53,340 nt of DNA from an uncultured Pedobacter sp. (GTDB lineage: Bacteria; Bacteroidota; Bacteroidia; Sphingobacteriales; Sphingobacteriaceae), in the NCBI GenBank assembly GCA_938008555.1, contig CALLKE010000237.1, positions 1 through 53,340 of the forward strand, given 5' to 3'. The notes below the pieces were generated by a model. That model made no database searches. It had not been told where the DNA came from and was given only the letters and a program-made list of their open reading frames with translations. Position 1 is the stretch's first letter. Each line of letters starts with the position of its first letter. Shown here piece by piece: positions 34,730 through 44,254 of the stretch. A program made the position numbers and the translations under genes.

Positions 34730-37261
34730 TTACTCTTTCGTTTTTTCTTCCTTTGTTTTTTTGCCTTTCGATTTACAGATAATCTGAACCTCTTGCTTTT
34801 CCTTGTTGTAATCTACTTCCATCGTATCTCCTTCTGAAAGGCCTCCTTTCAATATCTCTTCTGCGATTGGATCCTCTAAATATTTCTGAATAGCACGCTT
34901 CAACGGACGAGCACCGAAGTTTGAATCATACCCTTTTTCGGCAATATATTCTTTTACAGCTTCCGTTAATTTAACGACATAGCCAAGTTTGTTGATACGA
35001 TGAAATAGTGCTTCCAGTTCAATATCAATAATTTTAAATATGTCTTTTTTATCGAGTGCATTGAACATTATGACATCATCCACACGATTTAAAAATTCGG
35101 GAGCGAAAGCTCGTTTAAGTGCATTTTCAATGATTCCACGCGTATGAGAGTCGGCTTGTGTCAATTTCGAAGAGGTTGTAAATCCGACTCCTTGTCCAAA
35201 ATCTTTCAACTGACGCGCACCAATATTGGAAGTCATGATCACAATTGTATTTCTAAAATCGACTTTACGGCCCAAGCTGTCTGTCAATTGACCTTCATCA
35301 AGGACTTGCAACAAGATATTAAACACATCTGGATGAGCCTTCTCTATTTCATCCAGAAGAATAACAGAATATGGCTTACGACGAACTTTTTCCGTTAGCT
35401 GCCCACCTTCTTCATAGCCTACATATCCTGGAGGAGCACCCACCAATCTAGAAACAGCAAATTTTTCCATGTATTCGCTCATATCTACTTGGATCAATGC
35501 GTCATCCATATCGAACATAAACCGGGCTAATTCTTTCGCCAGTTCTGTTTTACCAACCCCCGTTGGCCCTAGGAAAATAAATGAGCCAATTGGTTTTTTG
35601 GGATCTTTTAACCCAGCTCGTGTACGTTGTATTGCTTTTGTCAGCTTTCTTACCGCATCCTCTTGCCCAATAATCCGAGTATTGATTGCATCAAACATAC
35701 CCAACAGCTTTTGGCTATCTGTTTGTCCAACACGTTGAAGCGGAATACCCGTCATCATGGAGACTACCTCTGCCACACTTTCTTCACTTACACTATAGCG
35801 CCTGCTTTTTGTTTCACTTTCCCATTCATTTTTTGCTTTCTCTAGATCCTCTAGCAGATGTTTCTCTGTGTCCCGAAGCTTAGCTGCTTCTTCATATTTC
35901 TGGCTGCGAACCACTTTATTTTTCTTGACTTTGATCTCTTCAATTTTTTGTTCAATGTCAATAATAATCGGTGGAACATGAATGTTTGTTAGGTGCACAC
36001 GTGAGCCTGACTCATCAAGTGCATCAATTGCTTTATCTGGTAAAAAACGATCTGTAATATAACGGGCTGTTAAATTCACACAAGCCAATATTGCTTCGTT
36101 AGTATAAGTCACACCATGATGCTCTTCATATTTTTCTTTAATACGATTTAAAATCTCTATTGTCTCATCAACAGTTGCTGGTTCTACCATCACTTTCTGA
36201 AAGCGACGATCTAATGCACCATCTTTTTCAATGAACTGACGATATTCATCTAGCGTAGTTGCTCCAATGCACTGTATTTCTCCACGCGCTAAAGCAGGCT
36301 TGAACATATTGGATGCATCCAATGAACCTGATGCACCACCTGCACCAACGATCGTATGAATTTCATCTATAAAAAGAATTACGTCTGGCGATTTTTCTAG
36401 CTCATTCATCACTGCTTTCATCCGTTCCTCAAATTGCCCCCGGTATTTTGTTCCTGCAACTAATGAGGCTAAATCTAACGTAACAACTCGTTTATTAAAC
36501 AGAACCCGTGACACTTTACGCTGTACAATGCGTAAGGCCAATCCTTCGGCAATAGCAGACTTTCCTACACCAGGTTCACCAATGAGAATGGGATTATTCT
36601 TCTTCCGACGAGATAAGATTTGGGAAACACGCTCAATTTCTTTTTCACGTCCTACAATTGGATCTAGCTTTCCATCTTCTGCAATTCGTGTTAAGTCACG
36701 ACCAAAATTATCGAGAACTGGAGTTTTTGATTTGATATCTGAGACTTTTTTAGGCTGACTAAAGTTCTCTTCTTCTTTAAAATCATCTTCATTCGTTGCT
36801 GAAGCCGAAATATCATCTCGAAGGTCTTCTTTATTTTGCTCTACTTTCGCTTTAAAGATATCGTAGTTAATATTATACTGAAGTAGTATTTGCGAAGCGA
36901 TATTGTCCTCATCTCTCAAGATGGAAAGGAACAAATGTTCGGTACCAATCACATCACTCTTAAATATTTTGGCTTCTAAATAAGTGATCTTCAAGATCTT
37001 TTCTGCTTGTTTAGTCAGCGGAATATTTCCAAGATTGACTGTAGTACTCGATGTTCCTTTTACAGCATCTTCAATTGATCGGCGCAAATACAGGATATCT
37101 ACTTCACAGCCCCTCAATATCTTAATTGCCATGCCATCCCCCTCTCGAATCAACCCCAGCAATAGGTGTTCTGCCCCAATGTAATCATGCCCTAAACGCA
37201 GAGCTTCTTCCCTACTGTACGAAATCACGTCTTTGACGCGTGGTGAAAATTTAGCTTCCAT
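34730..37261 (-). CDS. clpC: ATP-dependent Clp protease ATP-binding subunit ClpC
   Basis: An 843-residue Hsp100 unfoldase that feeds substrates to ClpP. Two N-terminal Clp repeats (residues 1-145; SREEALRLGHDYIGAEHLLLGL and TYLEAKIFKSDVIGTEHLFL) precede AAA+ domain 1 (GEPGVGKSAIAEGL, ILFIDEIHTIVGAGG). A UVR-type coiled M-domain (KYEEAAKLRDTEKHLLEDLEKAKNEWE) comes next, then AAA+ domain 2 (GPTGVGKTELAKEL, VILLDEIEKAHPD) with a ClpP-binding loop. The C-terminus is a Lys/Glu-rich tail (KSKGKKTKEEKTKE). It starts at ATG; upstream, TTTG-N17-TGCATTTG is a near-consensus promoter. Confidence 0.96.
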   Translation of the reverse strand: MEAKFSPRVKDVISYSREEALRLGHDYIGAEHLLLGLIREGDGMAIKILRGCEVDILYLRRSIEDAVKGTSSTTVNLGNIPLTKQAEKILKITYLEAKIFKSDVIGTEHLFLSILRDEDNIASQILLQYNINYDIFKAKVEQNKEDLRDDISASATNEDDFKEEENFSQPKKVSDIKSKTPVLDNFGRDLTRIAEDGKLDPIVGREKEIERVSQILSRRKKNNPILIGEPGVGKSAIAEGLALRIVQRKVSRVLFNKRVVTLDLASLVAGTKYRGQFEERMKAVMNELEKSPDVILFIDEIHTIVGAGGASGSLDASNMFKPALARGEIQCIGATTLDEYRQFIEKDGALDRRFQKVMVEPATVDETIEILNRIKEKYEEHHGVTYTNEAILACVNLTARYITDRFLPDKAIDALDESGSRVHLTNIHVPPIIIDIEQKIEEIKVKKNKVVRSQKYEEAAKLRDTEKHLLEDLEKAKNEWESETKSRRYSVSEESVAEVVSMMTGIPLQRVGQTDSQKLLGMFDAINTRIIGQEDAVRKLTKAIQRTRAGLKDPKKPIGSFIFLGPTGVGKTELAKELARFMFDMDDALIQVDMSEYMEKFAVSRLVGAPPGYVGYEEGGQLTEKVRRKPYSVILLDEIEKAHPDVFNILLQVLDEGQLTDSLGRKVDFRNTIVIMTSNIGARQLKDFGQGVGFTTSSKLTQADSHTRGIIENALKRAFAPEFLNRVDDVIMFNALDKKDIFKIIDIELEALFHRINKLGYVVKLTEAVKEYIAEKGYDSNFGARPLKRAIQKYLEDPIAEEILKGGLSEGDTMEVDYNKEKQEVQIICKSKGKKTKEEKTKE

Positions 37262-37551
37262 AAAATGCTTTTTTCGTGTTTCAAATGCACTAACCTACTA
37301 ATTTGTCAAACATTAATATATTAAGTGAATTATAACAACCGAGTTACAAATTAAGTCATCAACAATTACGCCAATTATTCACAATACTCCAAACCATATT
37401 CAGCAAAAAAGATTTACTACTAATTAGCAACAATTAAATATAATGATTTTTACAAAAAAAATCAATCGCTATGAAGCAATAATCATTCTAAATCTAAGTT
37501 GTCTTGGCTGAAATAAAAGTGCACAAATAACACAACCGGCAAAGCATAATA

Positions 37552-37559
37552 ATAACTGC
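37552..37559 (+). repeat. Target-site duplication, left copy
   Basis: ATAACTGC directly precedes the MITE and is repeated exactly at 37721-37728, directly after it. Eight bases is within the range for IS1-family transposition. Confidence 0.85.
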
Positions 37560-37720
37560 GGTAGTGTATCTAAATGTATGATGACTCTTTTCAGGGATAA
37601 AAAAGTATGCGTTTTGATTTTTAAAAACCACCTTTAGTTGCTTGAAAAGCACAGTGTGTTTCGATATTTTCGATCATATTTTATCCAAATATTACCTATC
37701 ATACATTTAGATACACTACC
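37560..37720. mobile_element. Complete IS1-type MITE (161 bp)
   Basis: The element begins GGTAGTGTATC and ends GATACACTACC, with perfect 23-bp terminal inverted repeats (37560-37582 and 37698-37720). It is flanked by the 8-bp direct repeat ATAACTGC. It has no coding capacity. Its right 89 bases match window positions 1-89 with two mismatches, so at least two copies exist in the same orientation about 37.6 kb apart. The inner part of its terminal repeat (ATCATACATTTA) is shared with the IS1 copy at 2007-2779. Confidence 0.92.
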
Positions 37721-37728
37721 ATAACTGC
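37721..37728 (+). repeat. Target-site duplication, right copy
   Basis: ATAACTGC, identical to 37552-37559 on the other side of the MITE. Confidence 0.85.
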
Positions 37729-38034
37729 TACGACACATACTTATAAAAGCCCACCTTTTTATACTAAGTTCAACTCAAATACATCATTAAAAGCCTCTAC
37801 TCACGCTTAGATTATCTACTAGGCGTGCAAATAACTAATACAATTGGATTAAATCAAAATACTTTCAGCATGCTAACAATTGCTTTCTAAATAGCAAAAC
37901 AAACGATATCAAAAAATATAAAAAAGAAATGTTTTTTAATATAAAAATTAATTTATTAAAACAAAATATAATTTTTTATTACATTTACAGTTAAACCTAG
38001 TGCTATCTGCAATTTTCACTTGAGGGGGCTTCTT

Positions 38035-38610
38035 ATGAAGAAAATTTACTTTCCTTTTTTATTTGTCATCTTTATGTTCTTCAGCTTGCTGCTAGAATCA
38101 AGGTGGGCGTATAGTACTCAGAAAACACCTGCTGATAGCACAAAAAAAGTAAAAGGTACACTTGATGCATATTCCAACAAACCAATCGACCTCAATTCAA
38201 GCAAAATATTAAAGATCACAGAATCTGCTTTTGTGGGCTCTGCTGCAAATAAATCTTTCAGCTCTAACAATGCATCATTCCAAGCAACCCATTCGCCATT
38301 CAATATATCATCCAGAAGCAGCAATGAAGATGAAAAAAATCTGAATAACATAGTCATCTACCCTAATCCTGTTCCGATTTCTGAACAACTCAATTTAACT
38401 TATAAAATAAGCAAGGATACAAATGTAACAATCAAACTAATGGACGTCCTTGGCAATGAAGTCACTACTTTTCTTCCTTCAGAGCATAAAACTGCCGGCG
38501 AATGGGCTCATTCATTCCCCATCCCATCTCAATTAAATAGTGGAATGTCCTACTTCGTTGAAATTATTGCGGGCAAGGAAATCATCGTCAAGCGAATTTC
38601 AATCATATAA
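38035..38610 (+). CDS. Small secreted protein with T9SS type-A-like sorting domain
   Basis: A 191-residue protein from the ATG at 38035, which has a purine-rich GAGGGG eight bases upstream (an unusually clear ribosome-binding site for this genome). The signal peptide is MKKIYFPFLFVIFMFFSLLLES. A low-complexity Ser/Asn/Lys-rich segment (residues 25-105) is followed by an ~80-residue C-terminal domain of the Por-secretion/FlgD-Ig-like type: NIVIYPNPVPISEQLNLTYK, LMDVLGNEV, SGMSYFVEII and KRISII. There is no recognisable catalytic domain, so the cargo function is unknown. The ORF is open further back to a TTG. Confidence 0.7.
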   Translation: MKKIYFPFLFVIFMFFSLLLESRWAYSTQKTPADSTKKVKGTLDAYSNKPIDLNSSKILKITESAFVGSAANKSFSSNNASFQATHSPFNISSRSSNEDEKNLNNIVIYPNPVPISEQLNLTYKISKDTNVTIKLMDVLGNEVTTFLPSEHKTAGEWAHSFPIPSQLNSGMSYFVEIIAGKEIIVKRISII

Positions 38611-38649
38611 TCCCGATATTGCGTCTCTTTTTCTCTAAAAATTCTTTTC

Positions 38650-39261
38650 ATGAAAATCATTGCAATAGGGCGCAATTATGCTGACCATGCCCATGAACTA
38701 AATAACCCCGTGCCAGCTGTTCCCATTATTTTCATGAAGCCAGATACAGCTATATTAAAAAATAATAAGCCATTTTATCATCCTGAATTTTCGACAGAAA
38801 TTCATCATGAAATTGAGATCGTATTAAAAATATCAAAAGAAGGCAAGCATGTTTCCTCCAAATTTGCATCCAACTATTTCGATGAAATTTCACTCGGAAT
38901 TGATTTCACCGCCCGAGATATTCAACAAAGATGTAAGGAAAATGCTTGGCCATGGGAGCTTGCTAAAGCGTTTGATCACTCTGCCCCCATAGGCAATTTT
39001 ATTCCTAAAGCTACATTTAAAGACCTCTATCATATTGGGTTCAAATTAGATGTCAATGGGCACACCAAGCAACATGGTAATACCCAAAATTTACTTTTTT
39101 CATTTGAAAGCATCATTTCATTTGTATCCCAATACATTACCTTAAAAAAAGGCGATCTCATATTTACAGGTACTCCTCAAGGTGTTGGCAAAATAAACAT
39201 AGGAGATCATCTAGAAGGATACTTGGAAAATGAAAAATTACTCGATTTCTATATTCGATAA
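38650..39261 (+). CDS. Fumarylacetoacetate hydrolase (FAH) family protein
   Basis: A 203-residue single-domain FAH protein of the FAHD1/YcgM type. Such enzymes hydrolyse acylpyruvates or decarboxylate oxaloacetate with a divalent metal. The family marks are AIGRNYADHAHELNNPVP, PIIFMKPDTAI, metal ligands in HHEIEIVL (Glu-x-Glu) and GIDFTARDIQ (Asp), the WELAKAFDHSAPIG segment and FTGTPQGVGKINIGD. The length is typical. It stands alone between two exported-protein genes; the substrate is not determined. Confidence 0.88.
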   Translation: MKIIAIGRNYADHAHELNNPVPAVPIIFMKPDTAILKNNKPFYHPEFSTEIHHEIEIVLKISKEGKHVSSKFASNYFDEISLGIDFTARDIQQRCKENAWPWELAKAFDHSAPIGNFIPKATFKDLYHIGFKLDVNGHTKQHGNTQNLLFSFESIISFVSQYITLKKGDLIFTGTPQGVGKINIGDHLEGYLENEKLLDFYIR

Positions 39262-39384
39262 TCCTTTGAGCGTTTAGATTTGCGTAGATATTTTATCAAA
39301 GTACTGTCCAGAAGGGCTCGAAATCAACTTGTATCCTTTAAATACAGCACGAGGAAACACATAATATCCTAGCATCTAACTAGC

Positions 39385-41106
39385 ATGATCACTCTTCGTA
39401 AGACTTACCTTTTTATAGTGGCATTTTTTCTATTCATTAGCCTAAATGCTCAAACTATTTATACAAGCAAATTTTATCCACAAGCGTATTTCAGGCCACC
39501 TCTCGACTTAAAACCTTCGCTTGCAGGATCATTCGGTGAATTACGAAAGAATCATTTTCATTCAGGCTTAGATTACAAAACCAATCATCGTGAAGGGTAT
39601 CCCGTTTATGCCACTGCGGATGGATTTGTTTCACGTTTGAAAGTGCAAATAGGCGGATTTGGAAATGCACTCTATATTGATCATCCAAATGGGTACACAA
39701 CTGTTTATGCACATTTGCAACGATTTAATACATCTATTGCACAAGCTGTAAAAGATCGCCAGTATCAGATACAATCTTTTGAGGTCGATTTCTCGCCGGC
39801 ATATTTAGGAATACCTGTAAAAAAGGGCGACATTATTGGCTGGTCAGGTAATACAGGAAGTTCTGCAGGCCCACATTTACACTTTGAAATTCGAGATACT
39901 CAGTCAGAAGAAATTATAAATCCTCAGCTCTTTAGTCTACGTTTGCCTGATCACATCAAACCAGAAATAGGTGGCCTATATGTGTATCATTTAAATGGAG
40001 AGCCCTTCAGCGATCAAACACCCAAGCATTATTTTCCTGTCGTGGGTTCCGCTGGTATCTACAGACTCGAAGCACCTCTAGTCGACGTAAGTGAAGAAAT
40101 AGGCTTCGGAATCAACGCTTATGATAAAGACTCAGCATCCGATAATAAACACGGTGTTTATTCAATTGACCTATTGATTGATGGGAAAAATATCTATTCT
40201 GCAAGCTGGGACCGCTTCTTCTTCAATCATTCAAGAGCCATCAATTCACACATTGATTACCCTACATTACAAACATCAAATAGATGGATACAGAAAAGCT
40301 TCGTTGAGCCAGGAAATCCACTTACTATCTATAAAAACCTTGTAGATAATGGTTTAATTCATATCTCCGACAAACAAATACACGAGGCCCAGTATCTTAT
40401 CAGAGATATAGCAGGAAACGCAAGTTCACTAAATTTTAGAATTAAATACAATCCGACAGTAAGCATCACCAATAAGAAAAGTACACACGCAATCTCTTTT
40501 AAGTACAACCAGGTCAATACCTTCAATACAGACGAAATAAACATTCTCCTACCTAAAGGTGTACTCTACAGTGATTTAGATTTTGTGTATTCATCTTCGC
40601 CAAAACCGACTAATGCTTTTTCCTCTATACACCATGTTCACAATAGATTAACACCATTAAATGATACGATTAGTTTGTGGATCAAACCAGAAAGCGCATC
40701 AAATATTAATTTAAAAGAAAAACTACTTCTTGTAAACGATCAAAAGCTAGCACAAGGGGGGGCTTATGAAAACGGCTATGTAAAAGCCGCTGTAAAAACA
40801 TTTGGAAATTTTTATGTGGCCATAGATACAGTCGCGCCAATTATCATTCCGATCAATATTACCAGCGAAAAATCAATGAAAAATATCCCTAAAATGACAT
40901 TTAAGATATCCGATGAGTTATCGGGTATCTTAAACTTTACAGGCACCATTGATGGACAATGGGTACTGATGGAGTTTGATCCTAAAACTTCTACTCTATG
41001 GCATGCTTTTGACGATCGTACATCTCCAGGGAAACATTTTCTTCAACTCATCGTAACTGACAAAAAGGCAAACAAGAAGACCTACAAAGCCACCTTTTTT
41101 AGATAA
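39385..41106 (+). CDS. M23-family (LytM-like) metallopeptidase, secreted
   Basis: A 573-residue exported protein with signal peptide MITLRKTYLFIVAFFLFISLNAQ. The M23/LytM domain lies near the N-terminus (residues ~45-190): the first zinc ligands are in NHFHSGLDYK, then YVxxxHPNGYTTVYAHL-type strands and the HLHFEIRD motif. All expected His/Asp ligands are visible, so it may cut peptidoglycan cross-bridges. About 380 further residues form β-rich Ig-like domains without a clear family (repeated DKDSAS…, KISDELSGI segments). The layout is common for Bacteroidota M23 proteins. Monocistronic. Confidence 0.88.
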   Translation: MITLRKTYLFIVAFFLFISLNAQTIYTSKFYPQAYFRPPLDLKPSLAGSFGELRKNHFHSGLDYKTNHREGYPVYATADGFVSRLKVQIGGFGNALYIDHPNGYTTVYAHLQRFNTSIAQAVKDRQYQIQSFEVDFSPAYLGIPVKKGDIIGWSGNTGSSAGPHLHFEIRDTQSEEIINPQLFSLRLPDHIKPEIGGLYVYHLNGEPFSDQTPKHYFPVVGSAGIYRLEAPLVDVSEEIGFGINAYDKDSASDNKHGVYSIDLLIDGKNIYSASWDRFFFNHSRAINSHIDYPTLQTSNRWIQKSFVEPGNPLTIYKNLVDNGLIHISDKQIHEAQYLIRDIAGNASSLNFRIKYNPTVSITNKKSTHAISFKYNQVNTFNTDEINILLPKGVLYSDLDFVYSSSPKPTNAFSSIHHVHNRLTPLNDTISLWIKPESASNINLKEKLLLVNDQKLAQGGAYENGYVKAAVKTFGNFYVAIDTVAPIIIPINITSEKSMKNIPKMTFKISDELSGILNFTGTIDGQWVLMEFDPKTSTLWHAFDDRTSPGKHFLQLIVTDKKANKKTYKATFFR

Positions 41107-41180
41107 AGCCCTATTACCATCAAGGTAAAAATAGCTCTAAGCTGAGGGATCTATGATTAAATATTTTAGCACCTATATTT

Positions 41181-41212
41181 TTTGCTAAAACCAAACTTAT
41201 GATTTAGTTTTG
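41181..41212 (+). promoter_or_regulatory. ompA-like gene promoter
   Basis: TTTG at 41181-41184, a 20-base spacer and TAGTTTTG at 41205-41212 match the Bacteroidota consensus exactly. Transcription would start near 41219, giving a leader of about 41 bases. The strength fits an abundant outer-membrane protein. Confidence 0.7.
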
Positions 41213-41259
41213 CGAGCAATTAAAGTGATTAATTTGTTTAATCTTAAAAATAATCAAGC

Positions 41260-42645
41260 ATGAATTATTATAAATTTATTAGGAGATCCCTTGCATTTTC
41301 TCTAGTGGCCGTACTCGGGCTAACGACTTCTTCAAATGCACAGAATGCCTCAACGAAGGCAATAAGTTCAACAGCCAAAATATTTGGCGGTCGACCGCAA
41401 TATAGAACGTGGAATGTGGGAGTAAATGCAGGAATCTTAGCTCCTGTTATTGTTACAGGTTCAAACGGAACTAATAATTATAGTAATTGGGATATAAACT
41501 TGGGTTATGGGCTTACTATTCGCAAGCAATTGGCTCATTCTTTTGGCCTAGAGTTGAGTGGAGTTCGTGGTACTCTTTCTGGCTCAAACAAAAATGCGAC
41601 AAGTGGTGTACAAGATAATCGCACTTCGTTCAAAACTTCATTAGATTGGTCAGCCAACGTAATGGGAGTTGTCAATGTTGCTACTATTGATTTTTTGAGA
41701 AGAGAAAACAACATCAACTTTTTAGTAAAAGCTGGTTTTGGTTTATCAGGTTACTCAAATAAATATGTGGATGGCAACAATAACACAGTTGATAATGGGA
41801 GCACTACAACCAAACAGATTCCCGTGGGTGTAGGCGTTAAGTTCAGAATCTCTGATCGAGTTAATTTTGATCTTGGACACAATATGTATTTTCTTAACTC
41901 CAATGATCTAGACGGAGGTAACGCAACGATGTCTGTTGTAAAAGAATCAAGAAAAGACAAATACTCTTATAGCTATGCTGGTATCGAATTTTCTTTCGGA
42001 CGAAAATCTAAGTCAAATTTAGATTGGGTAAATCCAGTTGCAATGATGTATGATGAATTGAGAGACCCTTCTCTACGTAAAGAGTTAGATTCACTGAAAA
42101 AGCATGTAGCTGAGCAAGATAAACATGTAGCTGATCAGGATAAGTTGATTGCTGATCAAGGTGCTAAAATTGATGCATTATCAAAAGATAGCGACGGAGA
42201 CGGGGTATCTGATAAGCTTGACAAATGTCCTAACACACCAACTGGTCTTAAAGTAGATGGTTCTGGCTGTGCATTATGTCCTACTGGCTGTGTAGAAAAA
42301 AGCACTTCTGATGTTAGCAATGGCGGCAACATTCAATTTGAATTTGATTCTTCTGTACTGAAAACATCGTCTTATCCAGCCTTGGATAAATTATCTTCTG
42401 ATATTAAATCAGGCGTTTATTCTAAAATTCGTTTAGAAGGATTCGCTTCTATTGAAGGTACACCCGAATACAATATGCAACTATCTATAGATAGAGCTAA
42501 TTCTGTAAAAACATATTTAGTAAATGCAGGGGTTCCTTCAAATAAACTAATTGTTAAAGGCTTTGGAACCAAACGCCCAATTGCATCCAACGACACTGAA
42601 GCTGGCCGCATTTTAAACCGTCGTGTAGAAATTAAAAAGAAATAA
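41260..42645 (+). CDS. OmpA-family outer-membrane protein with TSP3 repeat
   Basis: A 461-residue outer-membrane protein. A signal peptide (SLAFSLVAVLGLTTSSNAQ) leads into a β-barrel-like N-terminal domain (residues 45-250). A short coiled linker with a repeated heptad (KKHVAEQDKHVADQDKLIAD) follows, then a thrombospondin type 3 calcium-binding segment (DSDGDGVSDKLDKCPNTP) and a Cys-rich stretch (CALCPTGC). The C-terminal OmpA domain (residues ~350-461) binds peptidoglycan through IRLEGFASIEGTPEYNMQLSIDRANSVKTYL and NRRVEI. It anchors the envelope and is likely highly expressed. A strong terminator follows. Confidence 0.9.
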   Translation: MNYYKFIRRSLAFSLVAVLGLTTSSNAQNASTKAISSTAKIFGGRPQYRTWNVGVNAGILAPVIVTGSNGTNNYSNWDINLGYGLTIRKQLAHSFGLELSGVRGTLSGSNKNATSGVQDNRTSFKTSLDWSANVMGVVNVATIDFLRRENNINFLVKAGFGLSGYSNKYVDGNNNTVDNGSTTTKQIPVGVGVKFRISDRVNFDLGHNMYFLNSNDLDGGNATMSVVKESRKDKYSYSYAGIEFSFGRKSKSNLDWVNPVAMMYDELRDPSLRKELDSLKKHVAEQDKHVADQDKLIADQGAKIDALSKDSDGDGVSDKLDKCPNTPTGLKVDGSGCALCPTGCVEKSTSDVSNGGNIQFEFDSSVLKTSSYPALDKLSSDIKSGVYSKIRLEGFASIEGTPEYNMQLSIDRANSVKTYLVNAGVPSNKLIVKGFGTKRPIASNDTEAGRILNRRVEIKKK

Positions 42646-42671
42646 CACACAACCCGATTTAATTTTTAAAT

Positions 42672-42707
42672 AAAAAAGAGTCTCGGTATATACCGAGACT
42701 CTTTTTT
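42672..42707 (+). terminator. Intrinsic terminator of the ompA-like gene
   Basis: A perfect 36-bp palindrome with 18-base arms (GAGTCTCGGTAT / ATACCGAGACTC inside A6 and T6 runs), 26 bases after the stop codon. The T-run gives a textbook rho-independent terminator. A smaller hairpin (GGGCAT-GTT-ATGCCC, 42831-42845) lies further on, before ridA. Confidence 0.93.
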
Positions 42708-42875
42708 ATTTATATGTTTGCCCGTACTGATTTTCCAACACTCCAGATTCAATTCTATAGATAATACAACTACATCATCCATAAATCATTCATCTTTCTT
42801 ACTGAAGATTTGTCTACAAGCTTATAGAGTGGGCATGTTATGCCCCGATAATTATTCAAAAAGCCGCTAGTATAT

Positions 42876-43262
42876 ATGAAAAAAATAATTGAAACTCATT
42901 TAGCTCCTGCGCCTATCGGGCCATACAGCCAGGCAGTGCAGGCAGGAGACTTGCTTTTTATATCAGGTCAGATTGCAATAGATCCAGTGACGAACGAGCT
43001 AATCAATAATAACATCACCGAAGAAACCACCCGTGTGATGAGAAATATAGGACAGCTTTTAGCCAAAGCAGGTTATGAATTTAGTGATGTAGTTAAAACG
43101 ACCATATTTCTGAGCAGCATGGAACACTTTACAAAAGTGAATGAGGTATATGGAGCTTACTTTAACACCCATTTTCCTGCACGAGAAACAGTAGCCGTAC
43201 TGGGGCTTCCAAAGCATGTGAATGTAGAAATTTCTGTTACTGCTTATAAAACTAGATCATGA
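42876..43262 (+). CDS. ridA: RidA family reactive-intermediate deaminase
   Basis: A 128-residue RidA (YjgF/UK114) protein that hydrolyses reactive enamine/imine intermediates released by PLP enzymes. Family marks are APAPIGPYSQAVQAGDLLFISGQI and the active-site Arg in FPARETVAV, followed by EISVTAYK. The length is normal. Its stop (TGA) overlaps the ATG of the downstream permease in an ATGA, so the two are translationally coupled. Confidence 0.95.
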   Translation: MKKIIETHLAPAPIGPYSQAVQAGDLLFISGQIAIDPVTNELINNNITEETTRVMRNIGQLLAKAGYEFSDVVKTTIFLSSMEHFTKVNEVYGAYFNTHFPARETVAVLGLPKHVNVEISVTAYKTRS

Positions 43263-44206
43263 GTTCAGGGAATTTTAGATACTTCGCTTCCGCAATAGGC
43301 GCAACAGCAATATGGGGAACATTCTCTGTTCCTTTACGAAACCTTAAAGGATATTCTCCTAATGAGATTCTTAGTTATCGTCTATTTATTTCTTTAATTA
43401 TTACATGGTTAATCATTCTACTATTTCGCAGAGATGAGGTCCTCAAAGATTTTATTTATTTGAAATCTCTGAACAAGAAGAGTAAAATCAAACTATTCAA
43501 TCTCATCTTCTTTTCGGGATTATTTCTTACTGGAAACTGGATATCTTTCCTCTATGCAGTAAACCATGTAAATCTGAAATCAGCTGCATTTGGATATATG
43601 GTATGCCCACTCATTACTGCGATGGGAGGTTTTTTTATATTAAAAGAACAGTTATCCACACTCAAATTAGCATCTATTGGGGTCGCTTTAATTAGCGTGC
43701 TTCTTTTAGCACATGGATCATTAATAGATGTACTATGGTCCATTTTTATTGCCACAACCTACACATCCTATCTCCTTTTACAGCGTGTGATTCTTAAACT
43801 AGATAAATTGAATGTACTTGGAATGCAGTTGATATTATCAGCACTTATTGTTCTTCCTCTCTCTAGCTATCATTTTGGGGCTTTTCCACTACCCATAGAA
43901 TCTCATTTCTGGATTAATATTCTGATTGTTGCCGTTCTTTTTACTGTAGTTCCTCTATTTCTAGTCTCATATTCACTCATAGGTATTCCTTCATCTACAT
44001 TAGGAATTATTGTATACCTAAATCCAATTATTGCATTCAGTGTTGCCTTTCTTTATTTTGAAGAGGAAGTCAATCGAGACCAACTTTTCGCATACACACT
44101 ATTGCTCTTATCGATTGTTATATTTAATTGGAGCTCAATTAATACTTTTTTTATCAAAAAATCTAGCAAGGCAGATACACTTAGTCCTCAAAAAAATTCA
44201 TATTAG
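43259..44206 (+). CDS. RarD/EamA-family permease, copy 2
   Basis: A 315-residue ten-TM inner-membrane transporter, clearly paralogous to the protein encoded at 23078-23986. Shared blocks include VNHVNLKSAAF, YMVCPL/I, GGFFILKEQLS, SYSLIG(I/L)PSST and the same loop lengths. The C-terminal 20 residues (KSSKADTLSPQKNSY) are unique. It begins at ATG within the ridA stop codon. The link to RidA suggests a metabolite or amino-acid-related substrate, but this is inference. Confidence 0.85.
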   Translation: MSSGNFRYFASAIGATAIWGTFSVPLRNLKGYSPNEILSYRLFISLIITWLIILLFRRDEVLKDFIYLKSLNKKSKIKLFNLIFFSGLFLTGNWISFLYAVNHVNLKSAAFGYMVCPLITAMGGFFILKEQLSTLKLASIGVALISVLLLAHGSLIDVLWSIFIATTYTSYLLLQRVILKLDKLNVLGMQLILSALIVLPLSSYHFGAFPLPIESHFWINILIVAVLFTVVPLFLVSYSLIGIPSSTLGIIVYLNPIIAFSVAFLYFEEEVNRDQLFAYTLLLLSIVIFNWSSINTFFIKKSSKADTLSPQKNSY

Positions 44207-44254
44207 GGTGGCTAAGGTGAACTATCAAAATATATACAAGTTTTAAGCCTTCCG

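Larger units (their letters stand above)
37262..38019. other. AT-rich intergenic region carrying a MITE
   Basis: 758 bases between clpC and the next gene hold no ORF I can support. They contain the probable clpC promoter, the 161-bp MITE with its target duplication (37552-37728) and a very AT-rich stretch. A TACATTTA near 37979 could be a weak -7 box for the small T9SS-tailed gene. Confidence 0.7.
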
